In this document: positions 40,384 through 50,213 of the stretch, one piece after another
Layout of the letters: every line of letters begins with the position of its first letter
How positions within the stretch are numbered: position 1 is the stretch's first letter
Assembly (NCBI GenBank): GCA_944321875.1
Contig: CALUMX010000017.1
Span: forward strand, 1 to 61,834
Direction: 5' to 3'
Origin: an uncultured Muribaculaceae bacterium
GTDB taxonomy: Bacteria > Bacteroidota > Bacteroidia > Bacteroidales > Muribaculaceae
Length of the DNA: 61,834 nucleotides
Program-made: the position numbers and the translations under genes
Notes under the pieces: generated by a model
Seen by the model: only the letters and a program-made list of their open reading frames with translations
Told to the model about the DNA's origin: nothing
Database searches by the model: none

Positions 40384-42564
40384 ATGGTGACACATATCGA
40401 TTTAAAGTCAGAGCTGAAGAATTATTTTGGCTTCGACACCTTCAAGGGAAATCAGGAAGAGATAATACTTTCTCTTTTAGCTGGTAATGACGTTTTCGTG
40501 CTGATGCCTACGGGTGGCGGCAAGTCGCTTTGTTACCAGTTGCCGTCGTTGATGTTGGACGGAACGGCCATTATCATCTCTCCGTTGATAGCTTTGATGA
40601 AAAATCAGGTGGACGCCATGCGCAATTTTGGTGAGGATGACGGAATCGCTCATTTTCTTAACTCGTCGTTGAACAAATCGGCGATAGAGAAGGTGAAGTC
40701 CGACATTCTGAGCGGAAAGACGAAATTGCTTTACGTAGCGCCGGAGTCGTTGACAAAGGAGGAGAACATTGATTTCCTACGAGGTATAAAAATCTCTTTC
40801 TACGCAGTTGACGAGGCTCACTGTATCTCGGAGTGGGGTCATGATTTCCGTCCGGAGTACAGACGCATCCGTCCGATAATCAATGAGATTGGCGTGCGTC
40901 CTGTAATCGCCTTGACAGCTACGGCAACTCCAAAGGTGCAGCATGATATTCAGAAAAACCTCGGTATGCAGAATGCAAAGGTTTTCAAGTCGTCGTTCAA
41001 TCGTCCGAACTTATATTATGAGGTACGGTCGAAGACGAAGAACGTGGATAAGGACATAATTAAATACATAAAATCGCAAGAAGGAAAATCCGGAATAATT
41101 TATTGCCTGAGCCGTAAAAAAGTAGAGGAGCTGGCCGAGATGCTGTCGGTCAACAATATCAAGGCTCTGCCGTACCATGCCGGAATGGACAGTGCGCAGC
41201 GGAATGCCAATCAGGATGCCTTCCTTTGGGAAAAGGTGGATGTCATTGTGGCAACCATTGCGTTTGGTATGGGTATCGACAAGCCTGACGTGCGTTATGT
41301 GATACATTATGATATCCCGAAAAGTCTGGAGGGATATTATCAGGAAACCGGACGTGCGGGCCGTGACGGCGGTGAGGGGCAGTGTATAGCCTTCTACACG
41401 AGCAAGGACTTGCAGAAGCTGGAGAAGTTCATGCAAGGTAAGCCTATTGCGGAGCAGGAAATCGGACGTCAGTTGTTGCTGGAGACTGCGGCTTATTGTG
41501 AGTCGTCAATGTGTCGGCGCAAGACGTTGCTGTATTATTTCGGAGAGGATTACAAGGAAGATAATTGTGGTAATTGTGACAACTGTTTAAATCCTAAGAA
41601 AAAAGTGGAAGCAAAAGATGAACTTTGTGCAGTCATAGAGACTGTCATTGCATTGAAAGAAAAGTTTAAGCCGGACTACATCATTGATGTGATGACAGGC
41701 AAATCAAATAGCGAGATAAAATCATATAAGCATGATGAATTAGAGGTGTACGGCTGCCAGGATGCCGACAGCGAGCGTTTGCTGAACGCAGTGATTCATC
41801 AGGGTATCATTGCCGGTTATCTCGACAAGGATATTGAGAATTACGGATTGCTGAAAGTGACGAAAGCGGGGCATGCTTTCCTGAAGAATCCGAAATCCTT
41901 CAAGATTGTGGAGGATAATGAATACAATGAGGAGGAGGAAGAAGTCGTTATGAAGGGTGGCAGCAGTTGTGCTGTCGATCCGGAGTTGTATTCAATTCTG
42001 AAAGATTTGCGAAAGAAAATAGCCAAAAGACTGGAGCTTCCTCCGTATGTCATTTTCCAAGATGTATCGTTGGAGGCAATGGCCACGACATATCCTATTA
42101 CAATTGAGGAACTGCAGAATATTCAGGGCGTTGGAGCCGGTAAGGCAAAGCGCTATGGAGAGGAGTTCATAAAGGTGATTAAGACTCATGTCGAGGAAAA
42201 TGAAATTGACCGTCCAGAGGATTTGCGCGTCAGAACGGTAGCTAACAAGAGTAAGCTGAAGATTTCCATCATTCAGGGAATCGACCGGAAGATTGCGTTG
42301 GATGAGCTGGCAGAGTCCAAAGGTCTCGACTTTAACGAATTGTTGGATGAGGTAGAAGCGATTGTGTATTCGGGTACGAAAATCAATATTGATTACTTCT
42401 TGGATGAAGTGATGGATGAGGACCATCTGGAGGATATGTTTGCCTACTTCAAGGAAAGCGAGAGCGACGATTTGGAAGCAGCTATCGAGGAATTGGGCGG
42501 CGAATATACGGAAGAGGAAATTCGCCTTGTGCGCATCAAGTTCCTCTCGGAAATGGGTAATTAA
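40384..42564 (+). CDS. recQ: ATP-dependent DNA helicase RecQ
   Basis: RecQ unwinds DNA in the 3' to 5' direction in recombination and fork repair. The 726-residue chain has Walker A MPTGGGKS (about 41-48), the DEAH box in AVDEAHCISEWGHDF, motif VI QETGRAGRDG, a zinc-binding RQC region (CRRKTLLYYFG ... CGNCDNC), and an HRDC domain (about 535-610, LPPYVIFQDVSLEAMA). It is about 110 residues longer than E. coli RecQ: an acidic insert (NEYNEEEEEVV) and a C-terminal helical extension (about 615-726) follow. Long forms are common in Bacteroidetes. Confidence 0.96.
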   Translation: MVTHIDLKSELKNYFGFDTFKGNQEEIILSLLAGNDVFVLMPTGGGKSLCYQLPSLMLDGTAIIISPLIALMKNQVDAMRNFGEDDGIAHFLNSSLNKSAIEKVKSDILSGKTKLLYVAPESLTKEENIDFLRGIKISFYAVDEAHCISEWGHDFRPEYRRIRPIINEIGVRPVIALTATATPKVQHDIQKNLGMQNAKVFKSSFNRPNLYYEVRSKTKNVDKDIIKYIKSQEGKSGIIYCLSRKKVEELAEMLSVNNIKALPYHAGMDSAQRNANQDAFLWEKVDVIVATIAFGMGIDKPDVRYVIHYDIPKSLEGYYQETGRAGRDGGEGQCIAFYTSKDLQKLEKFMQGKPIAEQEIGRQLLLETAAYCESSMCRRKTLLYYFGEDYKEDNCGNCDNCLNPKKKVEAKDELCAVIETVIALKEKFKPDYIIDVMTGKSNSEIKSYKHDELEVYGCQDADSERLLNAVIHQGIIAGYLDKDIENYGLLKVTKAGHAFLKNPKSFKIVEDNEYNEEEEEVVMKGGSSCAVDPELYSILKDLRKKIAKRLELPPYVIFQDVSLEAMATTYPITIEELQNIQGVGAGKAKRYGEEFIKVIKTHVEENEIDRPEDLRVRTVANKSKLKISIIQGIDRKIALDELAESKGLDFNELLDEVEAIVYSGTKINIDYFLDEVMDEDHLEDMFAYFKESESDDLEAAIEELGGEYTEEEIRLVRIKFLSEMGN

Positions 42565-42582
42565 AACCGGGGCTATTGCTGA

Positions 42583-43269
42583 ATGGAAGTCGTTTACGAG
42601 GACAATCACCTGATAATCGTCAATAAGGCTGCCGGAGAAATTGTCCAGGGGGACAAGACCGGCGATAAACCGTTGTCGGAGATGGTGAAGGATTATTTGC
42701 GCGAGAAGTATGGTAAGCCGGGAAATGTCTTTTGCGGAGTTATCCATCGTCTGGACCGTCCGGTGAGCGGGCTTGTCGTTTTTGCAAAGACGAGTAAGGC
42801 TTTGGCGCGGATGAATGCGATGTTTCAGAATAGGGAAGTAGAGAAGACCTATTGGGCAATAACTCGTCAGACTCCGCCAAAGGAAGGTGATACGCTCGTG
42901 CATTATATAACCTCGACAGAACGCAATAATAAGTCCTACGCTTCTGTTGAGCCGCGTCAGGGTGCATTGAAGGCTGTTCTTGACTATCGCTTGCTTGCCA
43001 GAACTGGTTATTATTCGTTGTTGGAGGTGCAGTTGCACACCGGTCGAAAACATCAGATTCGCGTTCAGTTGTCGGCGATGGGATGTCCGATAAGAGGTGA
43101 TTTGAAGTATGGAGCGCATAGGAGCAACCCGGATGGGAGTATAAGTCTCCAGTCACACCGCTTGAAATTTGTTCACCCTGTTTCCAAGGAAATAGTCGAC
43201 GTAGTCGCCCCAGTCCCGAAAGAAACCTTATGGCAAGCCCTCGCGGAGAATATAGCTCCTGAAAAATAA
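42583..43269 (+). CDS. RluA-family pseudouridine synthase lacking an S4 domain
   Basis: The 228-residue protein is a stand-alone RluA catalytic domain. The motif GVIHRLDRPVSGLVVFAKT contains the catalytic D58, and later TGRKHQIRVQLSAMG is typical. The absence of an S4 domain is like RluA/TruC enzymes; the target may be tRNA or 23S rRNA. It starts 18 bases after recQ and ends before a strong hairpin, so it is probably cotranscribed with recQ. Confidence 0.93.
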   Translation: MEVVYEDNHLIIVNKAAGEIVQGDKTGDKPLSEMVKDYLREKYGKPGNVFCGVIHRLDRPVSGLVVFAKTSKALARMNAMFQNREVEKTYWAITRQTPPKEGDTLVHYITSTERNNKSYASVEPRQGALKAVLDYRLLARTGYYSLLEVQLHTGRKHQIRVQLSAMGCPIRGDLKYGAHRSNPDGSISLQSHRLKFVHPVSKEIVDVVAPVPKETLWQALAENIAPEK

Positions 43270-43293
43270 CTTGATTGCCCAAAAATAGAGATA

Positions 43294-43332
43294 AAACAGC
43301 CGAGGATGATTTTTCATTCTCGGCTGTTTGTT
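43294..43332. terminator. Terminator between convergent recQ-rluA and HAD genes
   Basis: AAACAGCCGAG pairs with CTCGGCTGTTT; the centre can also pair ATGA with TCAT. It is followed by TTTGTTTAG. The near-symmetric A and T flanks allow action on both strands. Confidence 0.85.
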
Positions 43333-43362
43333 TAGTGTGTTGTTGTGTATTTGCACACGACC

Positions 43363-44472
43363 TTAGTTGTCAAGAGACGTGTAAAAGGCCGCTATATCTT
43401 CATCGTCTTTGATATATGAAACTTGCTTGTTCCTTTCAGCAATTTCTTTCAACTGTTGCTTTTCGGACTCACTCCATTTTTTGTATTTACTTAACATGGA
43501 GATAATGGTGTGGGTACGGGCAAAACTGGGGCTATTCTCTAAATCAAGTATGAGCTTTTCTTTCTTTTTATTTTCTGGATTTTCAAGCCTTTTATTGTGG
43601 TTTTCCTGTTCTCTCTTGTTTGAGTAGTGGAGGCTTGTTAATTTTTCGTTGAAAGCGGTTTTGTCAATGATGGTTTTTACTAATTGGTCCAATTGGGAAT
43701 TTTGCGTATAATCTGCTGGTGCAAAGTATTTAATACGTTGGTCTTCCATCATCTTGTAGACTTTTCTTTTGTCCTTGGTATAAGGATTAAATACACCAAT
43801 GGAATGCCCTGAATTGGAATTAACAAGCTTCATGCATGGAATGTCGGTGTCGCTGTCTCCAATATAAATCATGTTTCGGAAAGGAACCCGTATTTCTTCT
43901 GGCTTAAAATAGTCATTGACGGCTGGGTCGTTTACATCTAATGCTCCTTTCTCAATTCTAAAAAGGAATTGGGTTTTATTTGTGTAGTTTACGACTTGTG
44001 CGGGCCATACAGCTACGCATTCGTTGTCGTAAAAAAATGAACTGGCATAGATTTTCTTAAACTCATTGGCAACCGTAGTTCCTTCTATCATTTCTCTCAA
44101 TCCGGAAGAGATGATATAGTGCTCTATAATGACTCCTTTTTTCTTTCCATATTCCCGAATTCGTTGGAACCAGGTGTCAACTCCGGGAAATAATTGCACT
44201 TTTGAGCCATAGTTCATTAATGCTTCTTTGTTGAAAACCAGTTTGCCATGAGCCGCTTTCATCATGGTGAACATATATGCCAGATTTTGGTCCATACCGT
44301 TATCCTCTGCCAGTCCGTTTGATTCTTTCCAGAAAGACTCTACGTCATATCCAACTGATTGTATATAGCCTTGAGCCTGCATATCGTCAGGGGATAATGT
44401 CTTGTCAAAATCATAGCAGATTGCTATAACCGGTTTGTCTTCTTTGGTTTTGCGACTAAATTCCTTACTCAT
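43363..44472 (-). CDS. HAD-superfamily hydrolase with helical C-terminal region
   Basis: The 369-residue protein is a haloacid dehalogenase-type phosphatase. Motif I is YDFDKTLSP (nucleophile D21, acid D23), motif II is probably IISSG (S122-S123), motif III a lysine near 166-175, and motif IV IGDSDTDIP (D206, D210). A large cap (about 30-110) and a basic C-terminal helical region (about 270-369, ENHNKRLENPENKKKEKL ... WSESEKQQLKEIAERNKQ) flank the core. The gene looks more A/T-rich than its neighbours, suggesting possible acquisition. It has no clear promoter and lies behind the dnaK terminator. The substrate is unknown. Confidence 0.85.
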   Translation of the reverse strand: MSKEFSRKTKEDKPVIAICYDFDKTLSPDDMQAQGYIQSVGYDVESFWKESNGLAEDNGMDQNLAYMFTMMKAAHGKLVFNKEALMNYGSKVQLFPGVDTWFQRIREYGKKKGVIIEHYIISSGLREMIEGTTVANEFKKIYASSFFYDNECVAVWPAQVVNYTNKTQFLFRIEKGALDVNDPAVNDYFKPEEIRVPFRNMIYIGDSDTDIPCMKLVNSNSGHSIGVFNPYTKDKRKVYKMMEDQRIKYFAPADYTQNSQLDQLVKTIIDKTAFNEKLTSLHYSNKREQENHNKRLENPENKKKEKLILDLENSPSFARTHTIISMLSKYKKWSESEKQQLKEIAERNKQVSYIKDDEDIAAFYTSLDN

Positions 44473-44495
44473 GTGTTTTGTGAGTTTTTGAGATT

Positions 44496-44543
44496 AAAAA
44501 AATAAGGGCAATCCGAAAGCCCGTTGACTTATGGATTGCCCTT
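44496..44543 (-). terminator. Terminator of dnaK
   Basis: AAGGGCAATCC and GGATTGCCCTT form an 11-bp stem; on the minus strand it is followed closely by a run of T (forward TTAAAAAAATAAGGG). Confidence 0.85.
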
Positions 44544-44567
44544 TAAATGTTTCCGTTTATCTGGGAA

Positions 44568-46484
44568 TTATTTTACTTCCTCGAAGTCGGCGTCGTCGAC
44601 GCGAGTGCCGCCATTATTGTTGTTGGCGCCTTGGTTCGGGTCAGTATATTGAGCACCACCGGCTTGTGCGCCACCAGCTTGCTGCTGTGCGTTGTAGATG
44701 TCCTGAGCGGCTACTTGCATAGCAGTCTGCAATTTTTCGATAGCAGGGTCGATAGCGTCTACGTTTTGGTTCTTGTGAGCTTCTTTCAGTTCATTAAGAG
44801 CCGCGTCGATAGGAGCGCGTTTGTCGGCTGCAAACTTGTCACCAAGTTCTTTCAATTGCTTCTCAGTCTGGAAGATGACTGCATCGGCCTTGTTGATTTT
44901 GTCGATGCGTTCCTTCTCTTTTGCATCGGCTGCCGCATTGGCTGCTGCCTCATCCTTCATTCTTTGGATTTCAGCGTCAGTCAAGCCGCTGGAAGCCTCG
45001 ATACGGATGCTTTGTTCCTTGCCGGTTGCCTTATCTTTGGCAGATACGTTCAGGATACCGTTGGCATCAATTTCGAATGTAACTTCGATTTGTGGAATAC
45101 CACGTGGAGCAGGAGCGATTCCATCGAGGTGGAAACGGCCGAGTGACTTGTCGTCTTTTGCCATCGGACGCTCGCCCTGGAGAACGTTGATTTCAACAGA
45201 CGGCTGATTGTCGACAGCTGTTGAGAATGTCTCGCTCTTACGTGTAGGAATTGTCGTGTTGGCTTCAATCAATTTTGTCATGACACCACCCAATGTCTCA
45301 ATACCTACTGACAAAGGTACGACATCAAGAAGTACGACATCCTTTACATCACCGCTCAACACACCACCTTGGATAGCTGCACCAACGGCTACAACTTCAT
45401 CCGGGTTAACGCCCTTTGACGGAACTTTGCCGAAGAATTTCTCAACAATCTGTTGGATTGCCGGAATACGTGTAGAACCACCAACGAGGATTACATCATC
45501 GATTTCAGATGCTGTCATGCCTGCATCCTTGAGCGCTTGCTGGCACGGTACGATAGTTGCTTGAATCAAGCTGTCGCAGAGTTGCTCGAATTTTGCACGA
45601 GTCAGTGTCTTAACCAAGTGCTTAGGTACACCGTTGACAGGCATGATGTACGGCAGGTTGATTTCTGTAGAAGTAGTGCTTGAAAGCTCAATCTTAGCTT
45701 TTTCAGCGGCTTCTTTCAAACGTTGCAATGCCATTGGGTCTTGGCGCAAGTCAACGCCTTCTTCCTTCTGGAATTCGTCAGCCAACCAGTCGATGATTTT
45801 GTGGTCGAAGTCATCACCACCAAGGTGTGTATCACCATTGGTTGACTTCACTTCAAACACACCGTCACCTAATTCAAGGATAGAGATATCGAATGTACCG
45901 CCACCAAGGTCGAATACTGCGATTTTCTTGTCGCTTGTGCTCTTGTCAAGGCCGTAAGCCAATGCTGCTGCGGTCGGCTCGTTCACGATACGGCGAACTT
46001 TCAAACCTGCAATTTCGCCGGCTTCCTTAGTAGCCTGACGTTGTGAGTCGTTAAAGTAGGCCGGAACCGTGATGACAGCTTCTGTGACTGTTTGTCCAAG
46101 ATAATCTTCGGCAGTCTTCTTCATCTTTTGAAGAATCATTGCTGAAATTTCTTGCGGTGTATATTCGCGACCGTCAATGTCTACGCGGGGAGTGTTGTTG
46201 TCGCCACGTACAACTTTGTAAGGTACACGTGCGATTTCTTTTCCGACTGCATCGTAAGTTTCACCCATGAAACGTTTGATTGAGAAAATTGTGCGAGTCG
46301 GGTTGGTGATAGCCTGGCGTTTTGCCGGGTCTCCGATTTTTCTTTCACCACCGTCAACGAATGCGACGATGGAAGGTGTAGTGTTGCGGCCTTCGCTGTT
46401 GGGAATTACAACAGGGTCTTTGCCTTCGAGAACTGCTACGCAGGAATTTGTTGTTCCTAAGTCAATACCGATAATCTTGCTCAT
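44568..46484 (-). CDS. dnaK: Molecular chaperone DnaK (Hsp70)
   Basis: DnaK folds and protects proteins with DnaJ and GrpE. The 638-residue chain has the nucleotide-binding domain opening [30 protein letters not shown] and [14 protein letters not shown], the substrate-binding domain with [14 protein letters not shown], a helical lid and a G/A/Q/N-rich tail. I start at [10 protein letters not shown] (46484). dnaJ and grpE are not next to it. Its ATG follows a leader of unknown length with an inverted repeat at 46526-46541. Confidence 0.98.
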   Translation of the reverse strand: MSKIIGIDLGTTNSCVAVLEGKDPVVIPNSEGRNTTPSIVAFVDGGERKIGDPAKRQAITNPTRTIFSIKRFMGETYDAVGKEIARVPYKVVRGDNNTPRVDIDGREYTPQEISAMILQKMKKTAEDYLGQTVTEAVITVPAYFNDSQRQATKEAGEIAGLKVRRIVNEPTAAALAYGLDKSTSDKKIAVFDLGGGTFDISILELGDGVFEVKSTNGDTHLGGDDFDHKIIDWLADEFQKEEGVDLRQDPMALQRLKEAAEKAKIELSSTTSTEINLPYIMPVNGVPKHLVKTLTRAKFEQLCDSLIQATIVPCQQALKDAGMTASEIDDVILVGGSTRIPAIQQIVEKFFGKVPSKGVNPDEVVAVGAAIQGGVLSGDVKDVVLLDVVPLSVGIETLGGVMTKLIEANTTIPTRKSETFSTAVDNQPSVEINVLQGERPMAKDDKSLGRFHLDGIAPAPRGIPQIEVTFEIDANGILNVSAKDKATGKEQSIRIEASSGLTDAEIQRMKDEAAANAAADAKEKERIDKINKADAVIFQTEKQLKELGDKFAADKRAPIDAALNELKEAHKNQNVDAIDPAIEKLQTAMQVAAQDIYNAQQQAGGAQAGGAQYTDPNQGANNNNGGTRVDDADFEEVK

Positions 46485-46520
46485 AATTGTATCTTTTTTA
46501 TTGTTATTATCTAAGTTAAT

Positions 46521-46542
46521 GTCTATCGGCAATTGCGCCGAC
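46521..46542 (-). promoter_or_regulatory. Inverted repeat in the dnaK upstream region
   Basis: TCGGC (46526-46530) and GCCGA (46537-46541) with a 6-base loop form a small hairpin inside GTCTATCGGC...CGCCGAC. It is not a CIRCE element (TTAGCACTC-N9-GAGTGCTAA). Role unknown; no clear promoter box was found between here and mce, except a poor TACTTATG. Confidence 0.4.
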
Positions 46543-46722
46543 ACTCTCATAAGTACAAATCGCGTGCCAAACTTTTTACAGCGATGGTTGCAGAGGCGGT
46601 TTTGTCGTGTGACACTGACAGAACGTCAGTCTTATTCTGCCATAGTTGAGAAGGACCGGTTACGTTGTCGGTTTTTCTATGTTTTTTCTTTGTAAAAAAT
46701 GATGGAATTGATAATTTTATAC

Positions 46723-46730
46723 TAATTTTG
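46723..46730 (+). promoter_or_regulatory. -7 promoter box of the methylmalonyl-CoA operon
   Basis: TAATTTTG is a full match to TAnnTTTG, 71 bases before the mce ATG. No TTTG lies at the expected -33 position. The 317 bases between divergent dnaK and mce hold no gene. Confidence 0.55.
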
Positions 46731-46801
46731 TGTCAAAAGAAACGGCATCGCATTAGGGTGCTGAAGAATATTGTTAAAAAACATCTTTAAATTTTAATGT
46801 T

Positions 46802-47209
46802 ATGAATATTTCTCACATCGAACACTTGGGTATTGCTGTGAAAAGCTTAGAGGAAGCAATCCCTTATTATGAAAACGTACTTGGTTTCAAGTGCTATGCT
46901 ATTGAAGAAGTAGCTGATCAAAAAGTGAAGACTGCATTCTTCATGGTGGGCCAGACAAAGATTGAACTTCTGGAGCCGACTTCAGAGGACAGCACAATCG
47001 CTAAGTTTATCGAGAAGCGCGGTGAAGGTATCCACCACATGGCATTTGCAACAGATGGTGTGGCTAATGCTCTTGCAGAGATGGAAGAAAAAGGCATCCG
47101 CTTGATCGACAAGGCTCCGCGTAAGGGTGCAGAAGGCTTGAATATCGCATTCCTTCATCCGAAATCAACTCTCGGTGTGTTGACAGAACTTTGCGAAAAG
47201 CCGGAATAA
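46802..47209 (+). CDS. mce: Methylmalonyl-CoA epimerase
   Basis: The enzyme inverts the C2 centre of methylmalonyl-CoA (R to S) so that the decarboxylase can act. The 135-residue VOC-fold protein has metal ligands H8 (IEHLGIAV), Q51 ([10 protein letters not shown]), H79 region (GIHHMAF) and E129 (LTELCEK). It is the first gene of the propionate branch operon; mmdA follows after 42 bases. Codon choice is biased toward GGT, GCT and CGT as in highly expressed genes. Confidence 0.96.
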   Translation: MNISHIEHLGIAVKSLEEAIPYYENVLGFKCYAIEEVADQKVKTAFFMVGQTKIELLEPTSEDSTIAKFIEKRGEGIHHMAFATDGVANALAEMEEKGIRLIDKAPRKGAEGLNIAFLHPKSTLGVLTELCEKPE

Positions 47210-47251
47210 TTAATTAATGAAAAAAATAAGAAACTCACATTATTATATTTT

Positions 47252-48805
47252 ATGAGCAATCAACTTCAAAAAGTGCAAGAATTAATCGCTTTGCGTGAAC
47301 AAGCACGTTTGGGCGGTGGTGAAAAGGCAATTGCCAAGCAGCACGAAAGAGGAAAATACACAGCTCGCGAACGTATCGCTCAACTTTTGGACGAAGGTAG
47401 CTTCGAAGAGTTGGATATGTTTGTAAAACACCGTTGTACTAACTTCGGTCAGGATAAGAAGCATTATCTTGGCGACGGTGTCGTAACAGGTTATGGTACA
47501 ATCAACGGCCGTCTGGTTTATGTATTTGCTCAGGACTTCACCGTATGGGGTGGTTCTTTGTCAGAAGCCATGGCGCTGAAGATTTGCAAGATTATGGATA
47601 TGGCCATGAAGATGGGTGCTCCTGTCATCGGTTTGAACGACTCAGGTGGTGCGCGTATTCAAGAAGGTATCAACGCACTTGCAGGTTATGCTGAAATTTT
47701 CGAGCGTAACATTCTTGCATCCGGTGTGGTACCTCAAATTTCTGCAATCCTCGGTCCGTGTGCCGGTGGTGCCGTTTATTCTCCGGCATTGACTGACTTT
47801 ACAATCATGACTAAGGGCATTTCTTACATGTTCTTGACAGGTCCGAAGGTTGTGAAGACTGTGACAGGTGAGGACGTTACACAAGAGCAACTTGGTGGTG
47901 CTACAATGCACTCTTCAAAGTCCGGTGTGGCTCACTTCGCAACAGAGGATGGTGAAGAGGCTTTGCAATTAATCCGCAAGCTTCTCAGCTTTATCCCGCA
48001 GAACAACCTCGAAGAGGCACCGCTCGAAAAGTGCACAGACCCGATTGACCGTCTGGAAGATTCATTGAATGAGATTATTCCGGATTCTCCAAACAAGGCA
48101 TACGATATGTATGAGGTAATCGGTGCTATCATCGACGACGGTGAATTCTTGGAAGTTCAACGCGACTATGCAAAAAACATCATCATTGGTTTTGCACGTT
48201 TCAACGGCCAGTCTGTTGGTATCGTTGCCAACCAGCCGAAGTATCTGGCAGGTGTATTGGACTGCAACGCATCGCGTAAGGCCGCACGTTTCGTACGTTT
48301 CTGCGACGCGTTCAATATCCCATTGGTTTCTTTGGTTGACGTTCCGGGCTTCCTTCCGGGTACAGGCCAAGAGTACAATGCCGTAATCCTTCACGGTGCT
48401 AAGTTGCTTTACGCTTACGGTGAGGCTACTGTACCTAAGGTTACAGTAACATTGCGTAAGAGCTACGGTGGTAGCCATATCGTGATGAGCTGTAAGCAGC
48501 TCCGTGGCGATATGAACTACGCATGGCCGACTGCTGAAATCGCCGTTATGGGTGCTGCCGGTGCTGCTGAGGTGCTTTATGCACGTGAGGCTAAGGAGCA
48601 GGCAGATCCAGCTGCATACATCGCAGAAAAAGAGAAGGAATATACAGACTTGTTCTGCAATCCTTACAATGCTGCTAAGTATGGCTACATCGATGATGTA
48701 ATTGAGCCACGCAATACTCGTTTCCGTATTATTCGCGCTCTGCAGCAATTGGCTACTAAGAAATTGTGTAACCCAGCTAAGAAGCACGGTAATATTCCAT
48801 TATAA
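47252..48805 (+). CDS. mmdA: Methylmalonyl-CoA decarboxylase alpha (carboxyltransferase) subunit
   Basis: This 517-residue carboxyltransferase moves CO2 from methylmalonyl-CoA to biotin on the carrier subunit, releasing propionyl-CoA. It has the crotonase-like duplicated fold of acyl-CoA carboxylase beta chains, with [17 protein letters not shown], the acyl-CoA-binding [12 protein letters not shown] and, in the second half, [14 protein letters not shown] and [13 protein letters not shown]. The same fold serves propionyl-CoA carboxylase; the downstream beta and OadG-like subunits argue for the Na+-pumping decarboxylase. Confidence 0.95.
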   Translation: MSNQLQKVQELIALREQARLGGGEKAIAKQHERGKYTARERIAQLLDEGSFEELDMFVKHRCTNFGQDKKHYLGDGVVTGYGTINGRLVYVFAQDFTVWGGSLSEAMALKICKIMDMAMKMGAPVIGLNDSGGARIQEGINALAGYAEIFERNILASGVVPQISAILGPCAGGAVYSPALTDFTIMTKGISYMFLTGPKVVKTVTGEDVTQEQLGGATMHSSKSGVAHFATEDGEEALQLIRKLLSFIPQNNLEEAPLEKCTDPIDRLEDSLNEIIPDSPNKAYDMYEVIGAIIDDGEFLEVQRDYAKNIIIGFARFNGQSVGIVANQPKYLAGVLDCNASRKAARFVRFCDAFNIPLVSLVDVPGFLPGTGQEYNAVILHGAKLLYAYGEATVPKVTVTLRKSYGGSHIVMSCKQLRGDMNYAWPTAEIAVMGAAGAAEVLYAREAKEQADPAAYIAEKEKEYTDLFCNPYNAAKYGYIDDVIEPRNTRFRIIRALQQLATKKLCNPAKKHGNIPL

Positions 48806-48820
48806 TATATAGTAATTATT

Positions 48821-49741
48821 ATGAATAAAAAAGCATTAGTTTTATTGGGCTGCTTATTCCTTTGCGTTGCAGGCGTTATGGCTCAAGGCCGTAAGGCGAT
48901 TTGCATCAATGAGGTAATGGTGCAGAACGATAGTAACTACGTAGACGACTACGGAATGCACCATGCATGGATTGAGTTGTTCAACTCCTCGTTTGCTTCG
49001 GTAGAGATTTCAAGCATGTATCTCACCAACGACAAGGCCAACCCGACAATGTATCCGGTGCCCCGTATGGACGTCAATACTGAAATCCCGCCTCGTCAGC
49101 ATGTGATTTTCTGGGCTGATGGGGAGCCAAACAAGGGAACTTTCCACATCAACTTCACATTGGAGCCAGGCAAAGATAATTGGATTGGCTTGTATGATGC
49201 TGATGGCAAGACCCTGATTGACGAAGTCGTAATTCCTGCTTCTCTTACTGTCGGTCAGTCGTATGCACGTATTGAGGACGGTAATAAGGGTAAGGGGGAA
49301 ACTCCGGCTGCTGAATGGTCTATTCGAGACGGCAGCGATAATGGTTATATTACTCCAAGCGGTAATAACATCATTATTGATAAGAATGCGAAAATTGAAA
49401 TGTTTAAGAATGATAAGTCTGGCGCCGGTCTTACGATTTTGTCAATGGCCGTTGTCTTCTCATCATTGTTTATCCTTTGCTTGTTGTTCTATTTTGTAGG
49501 ACGTCTGTTCACTAAGACAGCAACAATCCGTAAGACAAAAGAAGTGGCAGACGCAGGTGTCGACGAATCTGTCGTTACTCCTGACTCTGGTGAGGAAATT
49601 GCTGCTGTATGTATGGCATTGCATGAGCATCTCAATATGCACGACAATGAGGATCTCGTCCTGACAATCAACAAAGTTAAACGTTCTTATTCTCCGTGGA
49701 ACTCGAAGATTTACTCATTGCGTGAGATTCCGCGAAAATAA
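48821..49741 (+). CDS. OadG-like gamma subunit fused to an N-terminal lamin-tail-type domain
   Basis: The 306-residue protein has a signal peptide (1-21, cleaved after VMAQ), an extracytoplasmic domain of about 23-180 with the look of a lamin tail domain (ICINEVMVQNDSNYVDDYG, HHAWIELFNSS, YLTND, VIFWADG), one membrane helix (about 203-230) of OadG type (GLTILSMAVVFSSLFILCLL) and a cytoplasmic tail ending SPWNSKIYSLREIPRK. OadG normally is under 100 residues and assembles the pump with the beta subunit. Position between mmdA and the biotin carrier supports the subunit role; the extra domain's function is unknown. Confidence 0.85.
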   Translation: MNKKALVLLGCLFLCVAGVMAQGRKAICINEVMVQNDSNYVDDYGMHHAWIELFNSSFASVEISSMYLTNDKANPTMYPVPRMDVNTEIPPRQHVIFWADGEPNKGTFHINFTLEPGKDNWIGLYDADGKTLIDEVVIPASLTVGQSYARIEDGNKGKGETPAAEWSIRDGSDNGYITPSGNNIIIDKNAKIEMFKNDKSGAGLTILSMAVVFSSLFILCLLFYFVGRLFTKTATIRKTKEVADAGVDESVVTPDSGEEIAAVCMALHEHLNMHDNEDLVLTINKVKRSYSPWNSKIYSLREIPRK

Positions 49742-49768
49742 CCAATATTTTAATTTTCAAAAAACATC

Positions 49769-50203
49769 ATGAAAGAGTATAAATATAAAATCAACGGTTC
49801 GTTATATAAAGTAGCTGTTGGAGATATTGAAAACAACGTTGCAGAGGTGTTCGTAAACGGAGCGCCTTATAAGGTGGAAATCCAGCAAGAGGTTCCAGCT
49901 GCTGTAGCAAAAGTAAAAACCAAGCCATCTGCAGCTCCACGTAAGGAGACAGGCGAGAAGGTTATTTCTCGTCCGGCTGCCAATACTTCTGCCGGTGCTA
50001 TCAAGGCTCCGCTTCCAGGCGTTATCCTTGACATCAAGGTGAAGGTGGGCGATACTGTTAAGCCAGGTGATACTGTTGTAATCCTCGAAGCTATGAAGAT
50101 GGAGAACAACATCAACTCTGACAAAGCCGGCGTTGTTAAATCAATTTCTGTAAACAAGGGAGATTCTGTGCTTGAAGGTGCAGACCTTATCGTAATCGAA
50201 TAA
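49769..50203 (+). CDS. mmdC: Biotin carboxyl carrier subunit of the decarboxylase
   Basis: The 144-residue protein has an N-terminal region (YKYKINGSLYKVAVGDIENN), a P/A/K-rich linker (about 43-72) and a biotinyl domain (about 73-144) with the biotin-accepting lysine K110 in EAMKMEN. It shuttles CO2 between the carboxyltransferase and the membrane beta subunit. It is 27 bases after the OadG-like gene and 10 bases before mmdB. Confidence 0.96.
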   Translation: MKEYKYKINGSLYKVAVGDIENNVAEVFVNGAPYKVEIQQEVPAAVAKVKTKPSAAPRKETGEKVISRPAANTSAGAIKAPLPGVILDIKVKVGDTVKPGDTVVILEAMKMENNINSDKAGVVKSISVNKGDSVLEGADLIVIE

Positions 50204-50213
50204 TTTAATTATT

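Noticed and set aside
46521..46542. CIRCE heat-shock operator at dnaK
   Set aside because: The inverted repeat does not match the CIRCE sequence TTAGCACTC-N9-GAGTGCTAA.
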